Positions 15,680-23,551 of a DNA stretch of 64,000 nucleotides are shown piece by piece (the stretch's first letter is position 1; each line of letters begins with the position of its first letter). A model generated the notes under the pieces. It had not been told where the DNA came from. It searched no databases and saw nothing but the letters and a program-made list of their open reading frames with translations. This stretch comes from CAVTQZ01 sp963737015 (lineage in GTDB: Bacteria > Actinomycetota > Acidimicrobiia > Acidimicrobiales > UBA8190), in the NCBI GenBank assembly GCA_963737015.1, contig CAVTQZ010000001.1:620001-684000 (forward strand), in the 5' to 3' direction. The translations under genes were made by a program, and so were the position numbers.

Positions 15680-17140
15680 ATGCGTGCAACCGCCGAACAA
15701 GTAGAGGGAAACAGAGTCCGCCTGTCGGTTGAGGTCGACGAGGCGGAGGTGAACGACGCGGTGGACGCCACGGTCCGCCGTTTGGCCAGTCAGCTTCGAG
15801 TGCCCGGCTTCCGCCCCGGTCACGTTCCTCGGCCGGTTCTCGAAGCACGCATCGGGGGTCCCTCGGTCCTGCGACAACAGGCGATCAGTGACCTTCTACC
15901 TGACCTCTATGCCCGTGCCGTGTCGGATACCGATCTGGACCCGATTGCAGCCCCCGAGATCGACATCGTGTCCGGCGAGGACTTGGGCCCGCTCGCATTT
16001 GACGCCATCGTCGAGGTCCGTCCGACAGTTTCGCTGCCGGGCTACCAGGGCCTGCAGGTGACCGTTCCGACCCTCGATGTGACAGAAGAGGAGGTCGACG
16101 CTCAGGTCGACCGACTTCGCGAACAGTCCGGGGAGCTGTCGTCGGTGTCACGCCCAGCCCACGACGGCGACTACGTCACCATCGACCTTCACGGGTCGCG
16201 TGCCGCGTCCGACGATCTCGACCTCGAGGACTATCTCTACGAGGTGGGCGCCGGTTCGGACATACCCGGCTTGGACGAGCAACTCAGGGGGACGAAGCCG
16301 GGCGAAATCCTGGAGTTCTCGAGCCCGGACGCAGAAGATGGCGCGGAGTCTGCGTTGACGACACCGGCTTCGAAGTTCAGGGTGCTCGTGAAGGACGTGA
16401 AGGAAAAGGTGCTACCCGAGCCCACCGACGACTGGGCGTCGGAGGCTTCCGAGTTCGACACGCTGGACGAGCTTCGCTCGGACCTGCGAGACAGACTGAA
16501 GCAGATCAAGCTCGTCCAGGCTCAGTTCGCCCTGCGTGAGCACGCGCTGGAGTCCCTGATCGCTCTGGTGGAGGAAGAGCCCCCTCAGTCCCTGGTCGAG
16601 GAGGAGGTCCGCGAACGGGTCCACGACCTGTCGCACAGGCTCGAGGCGCGCAAGCTCACCTTGGAGCAATTCCTGGAGCTGTCGGGGCGCACGGCGGAAC
16701 AATTGCAGAGCGAGATCCGCGACGAGGCGGCACGCGACGTCCGTGCGGACCTCGCGCTGAGGGCGCTGGCCGATGCCGAAGGCGTCGACGTAACAGACGA
16801 AGAACTTGACCGAGCGGTCGGGGAGATCGCCGAACAGGCCGGGTCGGATCCCTCAGAGGTTCGCAGGAGGCTCGACCGGTCCGGCAGGCTCTCCGCGGTA
16901 CGCTCGGGCCGACGGAAAGAGAAGGCCCTTTCCTGGCTCCTCGACCACGTGGAGCTCGTGGACGAGGATGGTAAGCCCGTATCCCGGGATGATCTGAGAG
17001 TGGACGTCGCAACCCAGGAACCGCGAACGCGCGAAGGTTCCGGGGCCGGCGAGAGGGGACCAGGGGTGGGCGTCCCTGATGGCGAACAAGGTGGCGAGGA
17101 CGTGGGAGTCGAAGCTCAAGCATCTGCAGGTGTCGAGTGA
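15680..17140 (+). CDS. tig: trigger factor
   Basis: 486 residues. The N-terminal ribosome-binding domain carries VPGFRPGHVPRPVLEARIG (signature GFRxGxxP; the usual lysine is His here). The FKBP-like peptidyl-prolyl isomerase domain lies about residues 155-240 (HDGDYVTIDLHG, GAGSDIPGLDEQL). A long helical C-terminal chaperone domain follows. The last ~45 residues are an extra Gly/Glu-rich tail. It binds nascent chains at the ribosome exit. The stop codon overlaps the clpP ATG (GTGATG), so tig-clpP-clpX form the classic quality-control operon. Confidence 0.95.
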   Translation: MRATAEQVEGNRVRLSVEVDEAEVNDAVDATVRRLASQLRVPGFRPGHVPRPVLEARIGGPSVLRQQAISDLLPDLYARAVSDTDLDPIAAPEIDIVSGEDLGPLAFDAIVEVRPTVSLPGYQGLQVTVPTLDVTEEEVDAQVDRLREQSGELSSVSRPAHDGDYVTIDLHGSRAASDDLDLEDYLYEVGAGSDIPGLDEQLRGTKPGEILEFSSPDAEDGAESALTTPASKFRVLVKDVKEKVLPEPTDDWASEASEFDTLDELRSDLRDRLKQIKLVQAQFALREHALESLIALVEEEPPQSLVEEEVRERVHDLSHRLEARKLTLEQFLELSGRTAEQLQSEIRDEAARDVRADLALRALADAEGVDVTDEELDRAVGEIAEQAGSDPSEVRRRLDRSGRLSAVRSGRRKEKALSWLLDHVELVDEDGKPVSRDDLRVDVATQEPRTREGSGAGERGPGVGVPDGEQGGEDVGVEAQASAGVE

Positions 17141-17774
17141 TGAGCATCGATGCCCGCTCCTACCTCGTGCCCACGGTCATCGAGCAGACGAGCCGCGGCG
17201 AGCGCGGGTACGACCTTTACTCCCGGCTGCTCAAAGAACGAATCATCATCCTCGGCACGCCGATCGATGACGCCGTTGCCAATCTCATATGCGCCCAGAT
17301 GCTGTTCTTGGAGTACGAGGACCCCGACAAGGACATCCACCTCTACGTGAACTCGCCAGGCGGCGACATCACTGCGTTGTTCGCCATCTATGACACGATG
17401 AAGTTCGTGAAGCCGGACGTGTCGACCTTCTGTTTCGGGCAGGCGGCCTCGGCGGGTGCGGTCATTCTGGCGGCTGGCGCCCCGGGCAAACGCTTCGCAC
17501 TTCCACATGCGCGCATCCTCCTGCATCAGCCCTGGGGGGCGCGGCCGGCCAGGCGAGCGATATCGAACTGCAGGCCAAGGAGATAATCCGGATGCGCGAC
17601 CTGCTCAATTCGATGCTCGCCTCCGACACCGGTCAGCCTTTCGAGAAGATCGCTCACGATACCGACCGCGACTTCGTGATCACCGCCGAGGAAGCAGTGT
17701 CCTACGGCCTGATCGACGAGGTCATCACCACCCGGGACGCGGTTGGCGCCGCTGAAGCGGTGGGCGCGGCCTAG
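17140..17774 (+). CDS. clpP: ATP-dependent Clp protease proteolytic subunit, interrupted by a 1-base deletion
   Basis: Frame 1 (17140-17586) encodes the ClpP fold with catalytic Ser in GQAASAGAV and His in RILLHQPWG. It then runs into a spurious tail. Inserting one G in the G6 run at 17534-17539 restores the continuation GAAGQASDIELQAKEI, which joins the open frame at 17592-17774 holding the catalytic aspartate (DTDRDF) and SYGLIDEVI. The restored protein is about 211 residues, normal for ClpP. ClpP assembles into tetradecamers capped by ClpX. ATG 17140 is preferred over GTG 17137. Because clpP is usually essential in Actinobacteria, a sequencing error is more likely than real loss. Confidence 0.93.
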
Positions 17775-17800
17775 GCTCTGTCGAGAGCAAGGGGGAAACG

Positions 17801-19075
17801 GTGGCCAAGTTCGGCGACGGAGGCGACCTCGTCAAGTGCAGCTTCTGCGGCAAGTCGCAGAAGCAGGTGAAGAAGCTCATCGCGGGACCCGGCGTCTACA
17901 TCTGCGACGAGTGCATCGACCTCTGCAACGACATCATCGCCGAAGAGCTCGCCGAGACCACTGAATTCTCCTTCGACGATCTGCCGAAGCCCCGCGAGAT
18001 ATTCGAGTTCTTGCTCGACTACGTGATCGGGCAGGAGTATGCCAAGAAGATCCTGTCGGTCGCGGTCTACAACCATTACAAGAGAGTTCAGGCAGGACCC
18101 GCGCAATCGACAGATGTAGAGCTCGCGAAGTCGAACATCCTTCTTCTCGGACCTACGGGCTGCGGCAAGACCCTCCTGGCCCAGACCCTCGCCCGGATGT
18201 TGAACGTGCCGTTTGCAATAGCCGATGCGACGGCGTTGACGGAGGCCGGATATGTGGGCGAGGACGTGGAGAACATTCTCCTCAAGCTCATCCAGGCGGC
18301 CGACTACGACGTGAAGCGTGCCGAAACGGGAATCATCTACATCGACGAGATCGACAAGATCGCCCGCAAGAGCGAGAACCCCTCGATCACGCGCGATGTC
18401 TCGGGCGAAGGAGTTCAGCAGGCCCTTTTGAAGATCCTCGAAGGGACCACAGCGTCGGTGCCTCCTCAAGGCGGGCGCAAGCACCCGCACCAGGAGTTCA
18501 TACAGATCGACACTACGAACATCCTCTTCATCTGTGGTGGCGCGTTCGCCGGACTGGACAAGATCATCGAGAGCCGGATCGGCCGCAAGGGGATCGGTTT
18601 CCGTGCCGAGGTGCGGCGGAGCTCCGAAGCGTTCGACGCCGAGGTCCTGAGGCATGTGCTACCCGAGGACCTCATGAAGTTCGGGTTGATCCCGGAATTC
18701 ATCGGGCGCCTTCCGGTCGTGGGGGCCGTCTCCAGTCTCGACAAAGAAGCGCTCATCAGGATCCTCGTCGAGCCGAAGAACGCGCTCGTAAAGCAGTATC
18801 GACGGGTCTTCGACCTCGACGGTGTGGAGCTCGAGTTCTCCGACGACGCTCTCGAGGCGGTGTCTGAGCAGGCGTTGCTACGCGGAACCGGAGCACGCGG
18901 TTTGCGCGCGATCCTCGAGGAAGTCCTCCTCGACGTGATGTACGACCTTCCGAGCCGGAGTGACGTCGGTCGGTGCGTCATCGACCGATCCGTGGTCCTC
19001 GACAGGGTTCACCCCACGCTCGTGCCGCAAGGCGAACCGACCAAGTCGGTACGCACACGCCGCGCTGCCTCCTGA
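17801..19075 (+). CDS. clpX: ATP-dependent Clp protease ATP-binding subunit ClpX
   Basis: 424 residues from GTG. The zinc-binding domain has C13, C16, C35 and C38 (CSFC...CDEC). The Walker A GPTGCGKT is at about 117-124, the pore loop is GYVGED, Walker B is IIYIDEIDKI, and the IGF loop that docks on ClpP is present (RKGIGFRAEV). The C-terminal small AAA domain ends near residue 405 with a short basic tail. It unfolds substrates and feeds them to ClpP; adjacency to clpP (26 bp) is the usual arrangement. The intact IGF loop argues that the ClpP partner is functional despite the frameshift. Confidence 0.96.
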   Translation: MAKFGDGGDLVKCSFCGKSQKQVKKLIAGPGVYICDECIDLCNDIIAEELAETTEFSFDDLPKPREIFEFLLDYVIGQEYAKKILSVAVYNHYKRVQAGPAQSTDVELAKSNILLLGPTGCGKTLLAQTLARMLNVPFAIADATALTEAGYVGEDVENILLKLIQAADYDVKRAETGIIYIDEIDKIARKSENPSITRDVSGEGVQQALLKILEGTTASVPPQGGRKHPHQEFIQIDTTNILFICGGAFAGLDKIIESRIGRKGIGFRAEVRRSSEAFDAEVLRHVLPEDLMKFGLIPEFIGRLPVVGAVSSLDKEALIRILVEPKNALVKQYRRVFDLDGVELEFSDDALEAVSEQALLRGTGARGLRAILEEVLLDVMYDLPSRSDVGRCVIDRSVVLDRVHPTLVPQGEPTKSVRTRRAAS

Positions 19076-19099
19076 CAAACACCAACCCGTGAAGGCGCC

Positions 19100-20482
19100 A
19101 TGGCGCGCGGGCGCCTCATGAGCAGCGAGGCACAGAGCCAGAAGACGCACCGTGACGAGCTGGTGGCGTGGCTCGACGATCACACCGACTATGAGCGGTC
19201 GATGCCCACCCGGGCCAAGGCGCCGACTCTCGAACGCATTCGGGCGATCTGTCGCCTGCTCGGCGACCCCGAGCGAGCCGTTCCCGCTATCCACATAACC
19301 GGCACGAACGGCAAGGGCTCGACCGCCAAGATGCTCACTTCGCTGTTGATGTCGAACGGCCTGACCGTCGGCACGTATACGAGCCCGAATCTCGCCAGGG
19401 TCAACGAACGCATCGCACGTAACGACGAGCCGATATGTGACGACGACCTCGTGGAGGTCCTGCGTACCCTCTCCATGGTCGAACCGATGCTGCCGGAGCG
19501 TTCGAGCCGGTTCGAGCTCCTGACGGCGGCCGCTTTCTGGTGGTTCGCCGATACCGCTGTAGACGCTGCGGTGGTCGAGGTCGGTCTCGGTGGGCGTTGG
19601 GACGCGACGAATGTCATAGAGCCTGAGGTCTCCGTCGTCACCAACGTGAGCTACGACCACGTGGAGATCCTGGGCCCGACATTGCAAGACATCGCGGGAG
19701 AGAAAGCGGGGGTCATCAAACCCGGTTGCAGGGTCGTGATAGGCGAGACGAAACCGGAGTTGCTGGAGATCTTCTGCGGCACCGCAGAATCGGTCGGCGC
19801 GCTCGAAACGTGGGTGAGAGACGAGGAATTCGCCTGTGTCTCGAACCGGCTTGCGGTCGGTGGGCGGCTGTTGGACGTTCGCACTCCCGCCACGAGCTAC
19901 GAGGACCTGTACATGCCCCTGCACGGCGCCCATCAAGGCGACAACGCAGCCGTCGCACTCGCCGCTGCGGAAGCGTTCTTCGGTACAGCGCTGTCAGGCG
20001 AGGTCGTCGAGGAGGGATTCGCCACGGTGCAGATCCCCGGCAGGCTCGAAGTGGTCGGCCGAGAGCCACTGATCGTGCTGGATGGCGCCCACAACGTGGC
20101 AGGCGCCGAGGCGGTCGCACGCGCCCTGATCGAAGAGTTCCCGGCGTCCGAAGACAGCGTGGTGATCGTCGGAATGCTCGCAGGTCGCGACCCGAGCGCA
20201 ATGCTTCAGACCCTGGCCACTGCAGGGGTTCGCACCGTTGTCGCGTGCACCGCTCCCTCACCACGGGCACTACCCGCGGACCAGATCGCAGAGGCGGCCC
20301 GCGCCTCGGGCTTGAGCGCTGCGGTCGCCGAGACCGCCACCGAGGCTCTTGCGCTAGGCCTGTCGAAGGTGGCGGTCGGGGGGCGCTTGGTCGTCACAGG
20401 GTCGCTCTACGTGGTCGCCGATGTCCGAGCTTTGCTCGTTCCCGCTGATCAGAGCGGAGGGGGTAGCCTTCCGCCCCCGTGA
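19100..20482 (+). CDS. folC: bifunctional folylpolyglutamate/dihydrofolate synthase
   Basis: 460 residues from ATG 19100; an internal ATG at 19118 is also possible. Mur-ligase-type motifs: ITGTNGKGST P-loop at about residue 68, TSPNLARVNERI, VEVGLGGRWDATNVI, and VLDGAHNVAGAEA for the C-terminal domain. It ligates glutamates to tetrahydrofolates and may also make dihydrofolate. It lies 24 bp after clpX on the same strand, and ndk follows after 28 bp; clpX-valS/folC-ndk order is familiar in Actinobacteria. Confidence 0.93.
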   Translation: MARGRLMSSEAQSQKTHRDELVAWLDDHTDYERSMPTRAKAPTLERIRAICRLLGDPERAVPAIHITGTNGKGSTAKMLTSLLMSNGLTVGTYTSPNLARVNERIARNDEPICDDDLVEVLRTLSMVEPMLPERSSRFELLTAAAFWWFADTAVDAAVVEVGLGGRWDATNVIEPEVSVVTNVSYDHVEILGPTLQDIAGEKAGVIKPGCRVVIGETKPELLEIFCGTAESVGALETWVRDEEFACVSNRLAVGGRLLDVRTPATSYEDLYMPLHGAHQGDNAAVALAAAEAFFGTALSGEVVEEGFATVQIPGRLEVVGREPLIVLDGAHNVAGAEAVARALIEEFPASEDSVVIVGMLAGRDPSAMLQTLATAGVRTVVACTAPSPRALPADQIAEAARASGLSAAVAETATEALALGLSKVAVGGRLVVTGSLYVVADVRALLVPADQSGGGSLPPP

Positions 20483-20510
20483 GCAACAGCAGCCCGCGGA
20501 GACGGTGTCC

Positions 20511-20984
20511 ATGAATCGCACATTGGTTATTTGCAAGCCCGACGCAGTCGATCGGGGACTGGTCGGCGACATCGTCGCCCGTATGGAGCGAAAGGGATTG
20601 CGGCTCGTTGCGGGGGAGCTGCGCCAGATCGACCAGGAGACCGCCAGACAGCATTACGAAGAGCACGAGGGAAAGCCCTTCCACGACCGACTCTTGAAGT
20701 TCATCGCCAGCGGTCCCTCCTTCGTCATGGTCGTCGAGGGGCCCGAGGAGACTTGGCGCATCGTCCGTAATCTCATCGGGCCGACGGATCCCGCAGAAGC
20801 ACCGCCCGGCACCATCAGGGGCGATTTGGGCACGGTCATGGCCGAGAACCTCGTTCACGGCTCGGATTCACCGACCTCTGCAGCGCGGCGAGATCCGGAT
20901 CTTCTTCCCGTCGCTCGACTGATCTCGCGCAATCGAGCAAAAGCCGCCTTGTCGGATTCCGAGTGTTCTTCTAGCCTTGCCTGA
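20511..20984 (+). CDS. ndk: nucleoside diphosphate kinase, C-terminus frameshifted
   Basis: From ATG 20511 the sequence is a standard NDK: TLVICKPDAV, the Kpn-loop region and the active-site histidine in ENLVHGSDS. After SAAR the written frame diverges and reads through to 20984. Removing one base at about 20886-20890 (GCGGCG) gives the family-typical terminus EIRIFFPSLD and a TGA at 20920-20922, for a 136-residue protein of normal length. NDK equilibrates NTP pools with a phosphohistidine intermediate. The intact catalytic core and precise restoration point to a sequence error. Confidence 0.93.
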   Translation: MNRTLVICKPDAVDRGLVGDIVARMERKGLRLVAGELRQIDQETARQHYEEHEGKPFHDRLLKFIASGPSFVMVVEGPEETWRIVRNLIGPTDPAEAPPGTIRGDLGTVMAENLVHGSDSPTSAARRDPDLLPVARLISRNRAKAALSDSECSSSLA

Positions 20985-21085
20985 AAGCGGCTCGCCGGGA
21001 CTCCGTCGAGTCTCCCTGGCAGCTTCGGTCTCCAGGTTCGTCCGACAAATCGCCCTCCGAATACCAACGAGGTGGATCTCCGCCC

Positions 21086-22117
21086 ATGGCTGACAACCGG
21101 TTCTTTCTTCTAGGCCGTGACATGGCAGTCGACCTTGGGACCGCCAACACCTTGGTGTACGTCCGAGGTCGGGGCATCATCCTGAACGAGCCGTCGGTAG
21201 TCGCGGTCAACGTGAAGGACGGACGTCCGCTGGCTGTGGGGGCTGAGGCGAAGCGGATGATCGGCCGGACACCGAGTCACATCCAGGCGATACGTCCTCT
21301 CAAAGACGGCGTCATCGCCGACTTCGAGATCTGCGAGAAGATGCTGCGCTACTTCATTCAGCGCGTCCATCAGCGCCGTTTCGCAAAACCCCGCATGGTG
21401 ATCTGTGTTCCGTCGGGGATCACTGGAGTGGAACAGCGCGCCGTGATGGAAGCGGCGGAGTACGCGGGGGCGCGCAAGGCCTACATAATCGAGGAGCCTA
21501 TGGCTGCGGCCATCGGCGCGGGTCTTCCTGTCCACGAACCGACCGGGAACATGGTCGTGGACATTGGGGGCGGAACGACGGAGGTTGCGGTCATCTCGCT
21601 CGGTGGAATCGTCACGAGCCAGTCGGTCCGCATCGGTGGAGACGAACTCGACGAAGCGATCATCTCGTACATCAAAAAGGAGTACAGCCTCGCTCTCGGG
21701 GAGCGCACGGCGGAGGAGATCAAGATCGCACTCGGCTCGGCGTTCCCGCTCGAGGAGGAGCTGCACGCCGAGATCCGCGGGCGCGACCTCGTGACCGGTC
21801 TCCCCAAGACGGTCGTGGTCTCGACGGAGGAGATCCGAAGGGCGATCGACGAGCCGGTGTCCGCCATCGTCGACGCGGTCAAGGTCACACTCGACAAGAC
21901 GCCTCCCGAGCTCGCCGCCGACATCATGGAGCAGGGAATCGTCCTCACCGGCGGAGGCGCACTCCTCCACGGCCTCGACGCCCGCCTGCAGGAGGAGACG
22001 GGCATGCCGATGGTGGTGGCTAGGGATCCCCTCAACTGCGTGGCCATCGGCAGTGGACAGTGCCTGGAGGAGTTCGAAGCTCTCAAGCAAGTCCTCATCA
22101 CCTCCTCGGCAGGGTGA
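21086..22117 (+). CDS. mreB: rod shape-determining protein MreB
   Basis: 343 residues. Actin-like ATPase motifs: phosphate-1 AVDLGTANTLVY, phosphate-2 MVVDIGGGTTEVAVISL, adenosine motif LTGGGALLHGLD. An N-terminal NRFFLLGRDM amphipathic stretch fits membrane association. MreB filaments orient elongasome synthesis of sidewall peptidoglycan. It heads the mreBCD-PBP2 operon, preceded by ~100-160 bp of non-coding leader after ndk. Its presence implies rod-shaped or elongating cells, unlike mycobacteria, which lack MreB. Confidence 0.96.
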   Translation: MADNRFFLLGRDMAVDLGTANTLVYVRGRGIILNEPSVVAVNVKDGRPLAVGAEAKRMIGRTPSHIQAIRPLKDGVIADFEICEKMLRYFIQRVHQRRFAKPRMVICVPSGITGVEQRAVMEAAEYAGARKAYIIEEPMAAAIGAGLPVHEPTGNMVVDIGGGTTEVAVISLGGIVTSQSVRIGGDELDEAIISYIKKEYSLALGERTAEEIKIALGSAFPLEEELHAEIRGRDLVTGLPKTVVVSTEEIRRAIDEPVSAIVDAVKVTLDKTPPELAADIMEQGIVLTGGGALLHGLDARLQEETGMPMVVARDPLNCVAIGSGQCLEEFEALKQVLITSSAG

Positions 22118-22161
22118 GTGGTGTCCGCGCTCTGCGCGGCACCGGCTGAGCCGTACCCGCC

Positions 22162-23025
22162 GTGGCGAGGCGAAGGCGCCCCGGGCGCTCGCGCAGGAGC
22201 ATCACGATCGGTCTGCTGGTGCTCGCGTCGGTCACCATCATCACGCTCGACTACCGAGGCGGCGGCCACAGCGCGATAACCGGAATAAAGCGCGTGGCAC
22301 ACGACGCGTTCAGCCCCGTGCAACACGGCGTGGACGCCGTGGTCCGCCCGATCGGCAGCTTTTTCGCGGGGGCCGTCAACTACGGCTCGGTCGAGCAGCA
22401 GAACGCCAGATTGCGAAACGAGCTGGGCCAGTATCAGCGTCAGGCGCTCGAGTCGCAGGCCGAGCGCCAGGAGATCGCGACCCTCACGCAGCTCGATCAC
22501 CTTCCGTGGGTCGGATGCATCCCGGTGCTGCCGGCGGAGGTCGTCGCACTCAACCCGTCCGACTTCGTCGCGACGCTGCAGCTCAACGTGGGCACCGCGG
22601 CGGGGGCGGCGGTCGGGATGCCCGTGGTCGGTGGCTCCGGGCTCGTCGGGCAGATCATCGAGGCGTGGAGCGACGGGAGCACCGTCCGTCTCGTCACCGA
22701 TCCGGACTCGGTGGTCGGCGTCCGTCTCGGAGCAGCCGACCACCCGATGTACGCGGAGGTCCAGGGGAGCGGGATCGGGAAGTCCCTTGCGCTCAACTTC
22801 GTGCCGCCCGAGACTCCCGGCCTGCACAAGAACGAGACGCTCTTCACGAGCGGCTTGGCCGCTGCGTCGTTCCCTCCGAACATCCCGGTCGCGAAGATCA
22901 AATCCTTCTCCTCGACGCCCTCGTCGACTCAGGAAGCAATTAGTGCGCAGCCCCTCTCGGACCTGTCGTCGCTTCAATACGTGGACGTCATGGAATGGGA
23001 GCCGGCTCAGAGCGAGCGCTGCTGA
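22162..23025 (+). CDS. mreC: rod shape-determining protein MreC
   Basis: 287 residues from GTG 22162. A basic cytoplasmic start (RRRRPGRSRRS), one membrane helix (ITIGLLVLASVTIITLDY), a coiled-coil segment (SVEQQNARLRNELGQY) and the two-barrel extracytoplasmic domain with VVGGSGLVGQIIEAW and SVVGVR. MreC bridges MreB/MreD to PBP2. A short hairpin (CCGCGC-TCT-GCGCGG, 22125-22139) lies between mreB and mreC without a T-run; it may only tune expression. mreD follows after one base. Confidence 0.9.
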   Translation: MARRRRPGRSRRSITIGLLVLASVTIITLDYRGGGHSAITGIKRVAHDAFSPVQHGVDAVVRPIGSFFAGAVNYGSVEQQNARLRNELGQYQRQALESQAERQEIATLTQLDHLPWVGCIPVLPAEVVALNPSDFVATLQLNVGTAAGAAVGMPVVGGSGLVGQIIEAWSDGSTVRLVTDPDSVVGVRLGAADHPMYAEVQGSGIGKSLALNFVPPETPGLHKNETLFTSGLAAASFPPNIPVAKIKSFSSTPSSTQEAISAQPLSDLSSLQYVDVMEWEPAQSERC

Positions 23026-23026
23026 C

Positions 23027-23551
23027 ATGACGACCGCGGACTTCGCCCGCTCGACGATCGTCGTCTTCATCGTCCTCGCCATCCAGCAAACGCTCCTCGA
23101 ACCGGTGCGCGTGGCCGGCGCTCACCCCGACCTCATGCTCCTCCTGCCCGTCTGCGCCGGGTACGTCGGGGGTCCCGAACGCGGTGCCTGGTTCGGTTTC
23201 GCCTCAGGGCTCGTGGCCGATCTCTTCCTTCCGACGACATTCGGTCTTTCTGCCCTCGTCGGTTGCCTGCTCGGCTACGGGGTCGGGCTTGCGACAGCGG
23301 GGCTCGTTCGCAGCTCATGGTGGTTGCCACCCGTGGTCGCCGCCGGCGCGACCGCCGCAGGGATGGTCGCCTACGCGATCCTTGGGGCCTTGCTCGGCGA
23401 ACCTCAGCAGCTCACTACGTACCTCGTACCCGCAGTCGCCGTAGGCACCCCTTCCGCCGCGATCTTGGCGATACCGCTCCTGCGTTTCGTCACGTGGGGT
23501 GTTCCACAGCCCGCCGCCTCGGGCACGGGCCAGCTCGGGGGTCCGCGATGA
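23027..23551 (+). CDS. mreD: rod shape-determining protein MreD
   Basis: 174 residues from ATG 23027. Five or so hydrophobic helices; conserved features are the VRVAGAHPDLMLLLPVCAGYVGG loop and GFASGLVADLFLPTTFGLSALVG, the MreD 'G...GL..D' signature. It is an inner-membrane elongasome component linking MreC and PBP2. Its stop overlaps the downstream PBP2 start (ATGA), so the two are translationally coupled. Confidence 0.88.
   Translation: MTTADFARSTIVVFIVLAIQQTLLEPVRVAGAHPDLMLLLPVCAGYVGGPERGAWFGFASGLVADLFLPTTFGLSALVGCLLGYGVGLATAGLVRSSWWLPPVVAAGATAAGMVAYAILGALLGEPQQLTTYLVPAVAVGTPSAAILAIPLLRFVTWGVPQPAASGTGQLGGPR

Noticed and set aside
21481..23082. 533-codon minus-strand frame across mreB and mreC
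   Set aside because: Antisense shadow spanning two real genes and the gap between them; no domain recognised.
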